From CAZAQS01 sp964486825 (GTDB taxonomy: Bacteria > Chloroflexota > Anaerolineae > Anaerolineales > UBA4823): DNA of 42,668 nucleotides. The position numbers and the translations under genes were made by a program. Under the pieces are notes generated by a model that was given only the letters and a program-made list of their open reading frames with translations, was not told the DNA's origin and searched no databases. Positions 8,651 through 15,507 of this stretch are shown here, piece by piece; positions within the stretch are counted from its first letter, which is position 1; every line of letters starts with the position of its first letter. Where the stretch lies: NCBI GenBank assembly GCA_964486825.1, contig CAZAQS010000011.1:1-42668 (forward strand), read 5' to 3'.

Positions 8651-9820
8651 CTATCCTCTGAGCCTCTCCACAAGCGCGCCGATCAGCTCCAGGCCCTGGC
8701 AGATATTCTCCATTGAATTGGCGTACGACAGCCGAAGATAGCCTTCCCCCTGCCTTCCGAAAGCGCTCCCGGGAAGTAAAGCCACGCCAACCTCTTTCAA
8801 TAACAGGTCGGCCAACTCGGAAGAAGAACGTCTCAACTGGCTAATATTCGGAAAAGCATAGAACGCCCCTTGAGGAACCTGGCAGGTTACGCCCGGTATG
8901 GCATTCAGACCAGCCACGATCACATCCCTGCGGCGTTGGTATTCCTTTACGACCTGATTTACCTGTTCCTGTGGACCGGATATGGCTTCTATCGCTGCAA
9001 TTTGCGTGAAATGTGCTGTACAACCGATGGAATGCGTCAATAGCAGCTGCACCCGCTCAGCCAACTGCTCCGGCATGATCCCAAACCCCAGCCGCCAACC
9101 GGTCATATTGTACGACTTCGAAAAGCCATCAACAATGACCGTACGCTCGAGCATACCATCAATCTGCGCGATGGAGGGCGCTTCCAGGCCATCATAAACG
9201 ATACGCGAGTAGATCTCATCCGAACACACCCAGGCCCCGAAACGCTGTACTCCCCTGGCGATATGCTCGAGATCCTCGACCGGCATAACTCCGCCGGTCG
9301 GGTTGCCGGGTGAGTTCAAGATCACCATCTTCGTGCGGTTAGAAAGCGCCCGGTCGAAGGCTTCCAGGTCGAAAGAAAATCCACTCTCTTCCCTCAATGG
9401 GATCGGGACCGGCACGCCGCCCGCCAGGACAATCATGGCTTCATAGGTCGGAAAACCAGGATCCGGGTAAATGACTTCGTCGCCCGGCTCGACCAGGGCC
9501 AGGGTCGGGAAGAACAGGTTAGGTTTGGCGCCCGGGCTGACAACCACCTGGCTGGGATGTACCTGGATCCCCCGTCGCTGCTCAGCGTCTTGCGCGATTG
9601 CCTCCCGCAACTGCGTCATGCCGATAGGCGGAGTATAGCGAGTCTGGCCTTCCGTGATGGCGTGTATCCCCGCCAGGCTGATATTTGCAAAGGTATCGAA
9701 GTCCGGCTGGCCGGCTTCAAAATGAATGATCGTACGGCCGGCTGCTTCCATTTGCTGGGCCAGGGCCAGCACCTGGTAAGCGCCCTCGGGTCTCAAGTGA
9801 TCGGTTCTTTTTGCGTACAT
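8651..9820 (-). CDS. Class I/II aminotransferase (aspartate aminotransferase-like)
   Basis: A 389-residue fold-type I PLP enzyme of the common aspartate aminotransferase subgroup. Key features are PGNPTG at 171-176, DEIY at 201-204, the PLP lysine Lys235 in GFSKSYNMTGWR, and an arginine-containing C-terminal segment (YLRLSYA). Length is normal for the family. AGGAG lies just before the ATG. These enzymes move amino groups between amino acids and 2-oxo acids in the cytoplasm. Substrate cannot be decided between aspartate, aromatic or branched amino acids. The next upstream gene on this strand is another PLP enzyme of sulfur amino acid metabolism. Confidence 0.9.
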   Translation of the reverse strand: MYAKRTDHLRPEGAYQVLALAQQMEAAGRTIIHFEAGQPDFDTFANISLAGIHAITEGQTRYTPPIGMTQLREAIAQDAEQRRGIQVHPSQVVVSPGAKPNLFFPTLALVEPGDEVIYPDPGFPTYEAMIVLAGGVPVPIPLREESGFSFDLEAFDRALSNRTKMVILNSPGNPTGGVMPVEDLEHIARGVQRFGAWVCSDEIYSRIVYDGLEAPSIAQIDGMLERTVIVDGFSKSYNMTGWRLGFGIMPEQLAERVQLLLTHSIGCTAHFTQIAAIEAISGPQEQVNQVVKEYQRRRDVIVAGLNAIPGVTCQVPQGAFYAFPNISQLRRSSSELADLLLKEVGVALLPGSAFGRQGEGYLRLSYANSMENICQGLELIGALVERLRG

Positions 9821-9898
9821 GGCTCCTCGTCAAGATGAGAACAGCTCGAAAGATCGAGATCATTTTACCGCGGGGGATGTCTTTAGGCGGATGAAGCT

Positions 9899-11077
9899 CT
9901 ACACCAGCTCAAGGGCCTGCCGCATATCTGCCAACAGGTCATCGATATCTTCTATACCTATCGAATAGCGGATCAGCCCTTCTGGAATCCCGGCTGCTTC
10001 TCGCTCTTCACGCGTTAGCTCAACATGGCTGGTCGTCGCAGGTGGCCCGGCAACGGTCTCCACCTGGCCAAGGTTAGCCGCCAGGTAGGCATAACGTAGT
10101 GCAGGCAGCACTACCTCGACCGCCGGCATACCGCCTTCAAGCTCGAAGCTAAGCACCCCTCCAAAGCCGCGCATCTGTTTTTTTGCCACAGCATGTCCCG
10201 GGTGTGAATCTAATCCAGGGTAGTGGACACGCCTTACTTGAGGCTGCTGCTCGAGGAAGCGCGCCATGGCCAACGCGTTCTGGTTGTGCCGCTCCACCCG
10301 CAAAGCGAGAGTCTTCAAGCTACGCAGTAACAGGTTAGCTGCCTGGGCTTGCATGCCTGGGCCGCTGATCTCGCGCAGACGGAAGACCTTCTCCACAAGC
10401 TCAGAGTTGCCACATACTACCCCACCCATCACATCTCCATGTCCCCCCAGGAACTTGGTCGCGCTGTGAATCACAAGGTCCGCTCCAAGCTCGATCGGAG
10501 ATTGGTTGACAGGTGTAGCAAAGGTATTATCAACAATTGTGACTGCGCCTGCCTCCCGGGCCAGCCGCGCTAAGCGCTCCAGGTCCAGCACCTTCAAGGT
10601 AGGATTGGTGGGCGATTCAAGATACAGCACCTGGCAGCCCGCTCGGATAGTCGCTTCGATAGCTTGTGTATCTTCCGTCTTAAGGATCTCGCATTGAATA
10701 CCGTAGCGCGGTAGGATCTGTGAAAAAAGCAAGTAACTGCCGCCGTAAGCATCTTTTACGGTGACCGCTCGCTTGCCTGACTCAAGCAACGCCAGCAGGG
10801 TTGTGCTGATGGCAGCCATGCCTGTGACAAAGCTGGTGGCTGCCTGTGCTCCTTCCAGCTCGGCTATCACCCGCTCGAACAAGTCTGTGGTAGGGTTGCT
10901 ATTGCGACTGTAGATATGCCCTGAGCGTTGGTGAAGCGCTACCTCCCTCCACGTGTCCAGGTCACCGTAAGCGAAGGCCACGTTCTCAACTAATGGTGGC
11001 ACAACGTTGTGGTTGGTAGGAATGAACTTCTGGGTTGGGTGCAGGACGCGGGTGGAATAACCAGGTTTGGGTAGCAT
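9899..11077 (-). CDS. Cys/Met-metabolism PLP enzyme (cystathionine gamma-synthase/lyase-like)
   Basis: A 392-residue member of the Cys/Met metabolism PLP family. It shows YSRNSNPT at 56-63, the phosphate-binding FVTGMAAI, LYLESPTNPT, DNTFATP, and the PLP lysine Lys208 in SATKFLGGH. A good AGGAGA Shine-Dalgarno precedes the ATG. Family members catalyse trans-sulfuration or gamma-elimination: cystathionine gamma-synthase, cystathionine gamma-lyase, methionine gamma-lyase or O-acetylhomoserine sulfhydrylase. The DAYGGS segment does not carry the active-site cysteine typical of methionine gamma-lyase, which argues mildly against that activity. Which reaction it performs is open, so no symbol is given. 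Confidence 0.88.
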   Translation of the reverse strand: MLPKPGYSTRVLHPTQKFIPTNHNVVPPLVENVAFAYGDLDTWREVALHQRSGHIYSRNSNPTTDLFERVIAELEGAQAATSFVTGMAAISTTLLALLESGKRAVTVKDAYGGSYLLFSQILPRYGIQCEILKTEDTQAIEATIRAGCQVLYLESPTNPTLKVLDLERLARLAREAGAVTIVDNTFATPVNQSPIELGADLVIHSATKFLGGHGDVMGGVVCGNSELVEKVFRLREISGPGMQAQAANLLLRSLKTLALRVERHNQNALAMARFLEQQPQVRRVHYPGLDSHPGHAVAKKQMRGFGGVLSFELEGGMPAVEVVLPALRYAYLAANLGQVETVAGPPATTSHVELTREEREAAGIPEGLIRYSIGIEDIDDLLADMRQALELV

Positions 11078-11277
11078 ACTTGGATCTCCTGTTTATTTTT
11101 TCTTCAAGAAGTATGATTTGCAAACTTACAGAAAACACATTGTACCCGCTCCTGCTATGTCGTGTGGGAAGTAAAGGTAAAAATCTACCCAGGTTCTTTA
11201 TATTATTCATGACCCGGACGGTATCCCTGTGCATATTTACCGCTCCCTGTAAGGGCATCGCTTATGATATCAAGCAA

Positions 11278-11294
11278 CCAGAACCTGCTTCTGG
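11278..11294 (-). terminator. Weak stem-loop downstream of the alpha/beta hydrolase gene
   Basis: CCAGAA and TTCTGG form a 6-bp inverted repeat with a 5-base loop, about 30 bases beyond the hydrolase stop codon. On the minus strand it is followed by TTGCTTGAT and not by a clean T run, so termination is only possible. The rest of the 11078-11321 gap holds the upstream region of the PLP-enzyme gene, with a small TTCTTCAAGAA palindrome at 11100-11110, and no other gene I can support. Confidence 0.25.
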
Positions 11295-11321
11295 CTCGAT
11301 TTGAGGTCAAAGCTTATCCGG

Positions 11322-12518
11322 TCAACGGCTGACCTGCTCCAACCAATCGAAGATCACACGGTTCAGCAACGGCAGGTTGTTCACCTGGCAGTGTGCCTCT
11401 CCACCCTCTTCCCTCGTCAGGATCACCAATTTCTTCTGGGGGTGGGGCAACTCTGCAAAGCATTTCTGGGCCATCTCATGGGTAATGGGAGCTTCCCCTG
11501 CCCCAGCCATACAGAGAGTCGCACAGGTGATCCGCTTGCAATCGGCTTTGCCGTGAGCAAAGTAATCGTAGGCCATACCGAAACGCTTCAAGATCGGTTT
11601 GAGCTCCCACTTGATCTTTGCCCCAAAGCGCCACGCGATCTGGGCGAACACCTGCCGGGCGACTGGATCGCCTCTGCCATTGCCGCTTTGCTGGGCTCGA
11701 GCGGCGCGGAAGACATCTGGCATAGGCGGGTTAGCGATCAGGGCCTTCAATCTTGTTTCATCCTGGGCGCCTTGCAGCACGATATGGCCTCCCCAGCTAA
11801 ATCCGAACAAAGCCAGCCGGCTCTGATCCACCTCAGGAAAATCCAGCACATGGTCGATCACCGCCTTAACCGGCAAACCCATGCGCGCCTGTAAGAACAG
11901 GCCTTTTTCCGGGTTTATCCCCTGACCGGGCAGGTCGACAGTAACTACGTTGTATCCCCGTTCCAGGGGCGCCGTTCCAACCATGAAAAAACAATCCTCC
12001 GCAAAGGTCTCGATACCGCCCACCACCAACAGGGTTGGGAGCTTGCCTGCGCTTTGATCGACCTTCCAGGTATACCCTTCTAGCATGGAACCCTGGTAGG
12101 GTACCTGGATGGCATCGATGGGGAACTCAAACAACCGCATAGCATTGCGGAAGCAGTCCTGCATCTTGCGCCGGTTCTCTCTGAAACGCGAATCTCCAGG
12201 ATCCATGATAAATAAAGGCGCCCGGTAGTACGTGCAGGCTCTCAAGTATGCCCCTCGAGCCGCCTCACGCTCTCCCAGCTCGAAGGCAGAATTGGCTTCT
12301 TCCTCCACTCGCCTGGCCAACGCTTCCCATTCCCGCTGCCAACTGACCGGATCTCCGTCCTGGATTCTGGCGGCTGTTGCCATACATTCTTCAGGCTGGC
12401 TGCCCTCGAAGACATTCCGTCCGATGATCCAGGACAGGTAATAATCCATATCTTTGTGATTGAAATGCAACCTTTCCAGGCTGCGCTGTGCCAATGGGGC
12501 TTGTTTTTGCTTATCCAT
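11322..12518 (-). CDS. Alpha/beta hydrolase (FrsA / dihydroxypseudooxynicotine hydrolase-like)
   Basis: A 398-residue two-part protein. The first ~140 residues are helical (EEEANSAFELGEREAARGAYLRA), as in FrsA-like and C-C bond hydrolase enzymes. The rest is an alpha/beta hydrolase fold with an oxyanion region (VVGGIET), nucleophile Ser241 in GFSWGG and a likely catalytic His376 near the end. No signal peptide is seen. AAGGAGAT precedes the ATG. It starts 24 bases after the TetR gene and is probably in the same transcript, so the TetR protein may control this enzyme. The substrate is unknown, and the call is a superfamily call. Confidence 0.83.
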   Translation of the reverse strand: MDKQKQAPLAQRSLERLHFNHKDMDYYLSWIIGRNVFEGSQPEECMATAARIQDGDPVSWQREWEALARRVEEEANSAFELGEREAARGAYLRACTYYRAPLFIMDPGDSRFRENRRKMQDCFRNAMRLFEFPIDAIQVPYQGSMLEGYTWKVDQSAGKLPTLLVVGGIETFAEDCFFMVGTAPLERGYNVVTVDLPGQGINPEKGLFLQARMGLPVKAVIDHVLDFPEVDQSRLALFGFSWGGHIVLQGAQDETRLKALIANPPMPDVFRAARAQQSGNGRGDPVARQVFAQIAWRFGAKIKWELKPILKRFGMAYDYFAHGKADCKRITCATLCMAGAGEAPITHEMAQKCFAELPHPQKKLVILTREEGGEAHCQVNNLPLLNRVIFDWLEQVSR

Positions 12519-12542
12519 GATGTGTATCTCCTTAATTTACCT

Positions 12543-13169
12543 TCAAGCGCTGAGTTCTCGCTCCCGAGTACATTCTTTAGCCAGGCCATCTCTAAGAAAA
12601 TCGATGATAAAGTCCATCCCTTGATTGAAATCCTCTACCTTGACCAGGTTTGCCAGGTCCCCAGAATGGGTGAACAGGTATCCGATCAGGCTTTGAATGA
12701 ACTGCAGCGGCAGGTCGTCTCTGAGCTCACCCCTCTCCATCGCTTTTTCCACCAAACCGGTCACCGTGACATCATTTTCAAAGTTGTGGATCGACAGGGC
12801 CTTCCTGTAGATAGCGTTGCCCTTTTCCCTTAGAAAACTTTCCGCAAATTGGCTAATCTGGGGGTGTTCCCGGGCATAGGCCATGCTATGTTTCATCTGC
12901 GCTCTGAAGATGGAAAAAATATCCTGGTCGAACTCTTCCGGGCGCATCACTGCTTCCATGTAGGCCCGTTTCCGCTCGATCACAACCGCGATCAATGCCA
13001 GGTACAAGTCTTCCTTTGAGTTGAAGTGGTAATAGAACTGCCCCTTGCTCATTCCGGCCTTTTCAAGGATCGTATTGATGGAAGCCTGCTCGTAGCCCTG
13101 TTTCGAAAATTCTTCCAGGGCGTACTCGAATAGTTCTTGGCTGTGTTGGAAATCTTTTTTAAAACCCAT
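12543..13169 (-). CDS. TetR/AcrR-family transcriptional regulator
   Basis: A 208-residue TetR-type repressor. Residues 1 to about 60 carry the helix-turn-helix with the family pattern (INTILEKAGMSKGQFYYHF). The remainder is an all-helical ligand-binding and dimerisation domain with no clear ligand signature. A tandem palindrome sits over its own promoter (13208-13241), which strongly suggests autorepression. The alpha/beta hydrolase follows within 24 bases, so an inducer related to the hydrolase substrate is plausible but unproven. The ATG at 13169 has a purine-rich AAGGAC about 10 bases upstream. Confidence 0.9.
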   Translation of the reverse strand: MGFKKDFQHSQELFEYALEEFSKQGYEQASINTILEKAGMSKGQFYYHFNSKEDLYLALIAVVIERKRAYMEAVMRPEEFDQDIFSIFRAQMKHSMAYAREHPQISQFAESFLREKGNAIYRKALSIHNFENDVTVTGLVEKAMERGELRDDLPLQFIQSLIGYLFTHSGDLANLVKVEDFNQGMDFIIDFLRDGLAKECTRERELSA

Positions 13170-13207
13170 CCTGATCGTCCTTCTTTATCCATGACAGGGA
13201 TTGGCAA

Positions 13208-13241
13208 ATTATAGACCAGGAGGTCTAGACTGTCAAGTCTA
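13208..13241 (-). promoter_or_regulatory. Consensus promoter of the TetR gene with overlapping tandem operator
   Basis: Read on the minus strand, TTGACA (13236-13231) and TATAAT (13213-13208) are perfect hexamers separated by 17 bases. Two perfect palindromes overlap them: TAGACC-N4-GGTCTA at 13212-13227 and TAGACT-N4-AGTCTA at 13226-13241. The two palindromes share two bases. The site lies about 40-70 bases before the regulator's ATG, as expected for an autoregulatory TetR-type operator. It is also in the gap shared with the divergent membrane-protein gene. Confidence 0.7.
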
Positions 13242-13408
13242 ATTACATCCAGGGACGTAGAGCAATCCACTTAAAATCAAGGATGCAATCCAACCTACCG
13301 GGTTTAGAAAAGGTAGAGCCCAGCCGCAGCCAATGGTAGAATACTTGTCAGCAATCAATTGTTGTAATGAAAGCTAATAAGATACCCGGGAAACATCAAG
13401 GAAGGACT

Positions 13409-14899
13409 ATGCTGTTGAAAAGGCACCCTGGTAAGGGTTGGCTCGCGCGCCCAGAACTCTGGGAGCATCTAGCCGGTGTGGCGGTTTTGGCTTCCTTCTT
13501 GCTGCCATTGGCCCTGTACTGCATCGTGGGCCTATACACCCGCTATGTAGCCGATGATTACGAGACAGCCGGTTCGTTGAATAAATATGGTTTTTGGGGC
13601 TCGCAGCGTTTCTGGTACCTCAGCTGGTCGGGCCGCTATGCTTACTTTATTATTGCCAATTTATTCCAAATGCTGGGGGTAAGGGCTGCGCCTGCGTTGA
13701 CCACAGTTTGCCTTGTACTGTGGCTGGCAGCCTTGAGTTGGGTAATCTACCAGCTTTTGAGAACCGATTCGGTTCAGCACCCAACCTATCTGGCGATCCT
13801 GCTATCCGCGCTTGCGCTTGTAGTAACACTGCGCAGCATGGCTCATATCCATCAAATCCTTTTTTGGGTGACCGGCATACTAACCTATACCACATACCTG
13901 GTTCTGTTGACGATCTTCTTGGGATGGATAATTTTCCGCTGGCGTAGCGCCTGGCGACTCCACTGGCTGGAAATCCTTCTTGCCGCAGTATATGTTTTCG
14001 TCCTGACCGGGATATCTGAAGTCAGCGCCTCCCTACAACTCATAATCGCGACCCTGATGGTGCTGTTCAACTTAATCCGGCTCGATGACCCAATAAATCG
14101 ACAGGCAGGGCTTGTTTTTTCGGGCGCCATGCTGGTCAGCACGCTGATCGGTTTTGCTATCCTCTTCACAGCGCCAGGAAATGCAGTGCGTTCCGCCCTT
14201 GGAGAACCCCGACCGGGCCTGCTTCCCCTGGCGTTGCACGCCAATATCAACACTGTCATATTCATCGCAAGTTGGATAAAGGACCATACCCTGCTAGCCG
14301 GTATGGCCTTCTTCCTACCGGCCCTGTCCAGTTTTATGCTCCACCAACCCCGGATGGGGATCGGCGAGCTTTCAAGGCGGGAAAAAGCTATCCTACACAA
14401 CCTGCTAGCTTCATTTTTAGTCGTATACCTGGTGCTGCTCTCGGCTTTTGCCACCGGCTATTTTGCCCTGGCCGGAAACCTGCCTGCCCGCGCCCAGGTT
14501 ATCCCAGGATATTTTCTGACGCTGGCAATGATTCTATGGGGCTATTGGAGTGGCAGCCTCTTGAAAGGCGTGCTTCAACCCCTGCGATCGCTGCCTTCAG
14601 CATTGAAGCTTATAGGCGCCGTTTTGATTGGGCTGATGCTTCTGTACGGCCCGTTGTATGCTTCGGCTTATATATCTACAATGATCGAACCCGCCAGGTC
14701 AAGGGCTGTCGAATGGGATGAGCGCGACCAGATCATCCGCCAAGCAGTCCAGTCGGGGGAAAAGCATGTTGTGGTCTGGTATATCCGCGATCTGAACAGG
14801 CTTGGTGATTACAGCTCTGACCCAGAATTTCTGGTCAACCGCGCCGCCGCTGATTACTATAGGCTGGACTCCATCATTGCCCTGGATAAGGATCCCTAA
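13409..14899 (+). CDS. DUF6056-like polytopic membrane protein
   Basis: A 496-residue protein with about ten or more membrane helices and a short C-terminal soluble tail. After the first helix it carries YVADDYETAGS and then WYLSWSGRYA, an acidic-motif-plus-aromatic pattern seen in DUF6056 and other GT-C-like membrane proteins. The first acidic loop could be a catalytic site for lipid-linked sugar transfer, but that is inference. I chose the ATG at 13409 because AAGGAAGGA lies 2-10 bases upstream. An ATG at 13367 would add 14 polar residues. A TG-G-TAGAAT extended -10 at 13334-13342 may drive it. It is divergent from the TetR gene, so the operator might touch its control. Confidence 0.7.
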   Translation: MLLKRHPGKGWLARPELWEHLAGVAVLASFLLPLALYCIVGLYTRYVADDYETAGSLNKYGFWGSQRFWYLSWSGRYAYFIIANLFQMLGVRAAPALTTVCLVLWLAALSWVIYQLLRTDSVQHPTYLAILLSALALVVTLRSMAHIHQILFWVTGILTYTTYLVLLTIFLGWIIFRWRSAWRLHWLEILLAAVYVFVLTGISEVSASLQLIIATLMVLFNLIRLDDPINRQAGLVFSGAMLVSTLIGFAILFTAPGNAVRSALGEPRPGLLPLALHANINTVIFIASWIKDHTLLAGMAFFLPALSSFMLHQPRMGIGELSRREKAILHNLLASFLVVYLVLLSAFATGYFALAGNLPARAQVIPGYFLTLAMILWGYWSGSLLKGVLQPLRSLPSALKLIGAVLIGLMLLYGPLYASAYISTMIEPARSRAVEWDERDQIIRQAVQSGEKHVVVWYIRDLNRLGDYSSDPEFLVNRAAADYYRLDSIIALDKDP

Positions 14900-14913
14900 A
14901 GTCCAGGAATTGC

Positions 14914-14943
14914 TTGACAATCAGACCTCCAATATTGTACACT
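14914..14943 (+). promoter_or_regulatory. Possible promoter upstream of the transposase remnant
   Basis: TTGACA at 14914-14919 is followed after 18 bases by TACACT (14938-14943), a four-of-six match to the -10 consensus. It lies 40 bases before the ATG of the transposase fragment. Confidence 0.35.
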
Positions 14944-14983
14944 TGTTCTAGTATTGCCCTGAAAAATTTATCGTATATTTACT

Positions 14984-15481
14984 ATGCGCAAACGCCTTTC
15001 CCCCATCCATACTCGCCCATTCGACCTGACCGATGAGCAGTGGCAAATCGTCGCCCCTCTGCTACCTACCTGGGATAAAGACCTTCCAGGACGAATGGCA
15101 GTGCCTGCCAGGCGCTTCCCGTTGCTGGGCGGCCGGCCACCGGCGCCTGATCGCCCCGTCTTGAACGGCATCCTTTGGAAGCTGCGAGCAGGCACTCCCT
15201 GGTACTCCCTGCCCGATACCTACCCATCCTACCAGACTTGCCGCCGCCGATACTACACCTGGGTACAGGCTGGCGCCATGCCGCGCATCCTCCGCTCCCT
15301 GGCAAGCCACCTGGCCAGGCACGCCGGAATTGACCTGTTCGCCTGCCTCGATATGCAGACTTTGCGCGTCACGGACCGCAACGCCCTGATTGGCCTTTTA
15401 TTCTCCCCTGGCATACAGGAGACCTGGCAGATTTCCACCTTATTGCTCTTTCTATCTCCTCTTAAAGAAAATTCTGGATAA
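14984..15481 (+). pseudogene. Truncated IS5-type transposase (DUF4096 N-terminal part)
   Basis: A 165-residue reading frame. Its first ~110 residues match the DUF4096 helical N-terminus of IS5-family transposases (LTDEQWQIVAPLLP, NGILWKLRAGTPW, CRRRYYTWVQAG). The DDE catalytic domain is missing: past about residue 120 the sequence no longer resembles a transposase, and the frame stops at 15481, 26 bases before the convergent lipoprotein gene ends. I saw no convincing terminal inverted repeats or target duplication. It is most likely the remnant of an inserted element. A domesticated short protein is the less likely alternative. Confidence 0.7.
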
Positions 15482-15507
15482 ACCAGGCCTGGATCCTAAC
15501 TGTTATT

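Noticed and set aside
11301..11894. Long plus-strand reading frame opposite the alpha/beta hydrolase gene
   Set aside because: It is fully antisense to a clear hydrolase with Ser and His motifs. Its product has no recognisable fold.
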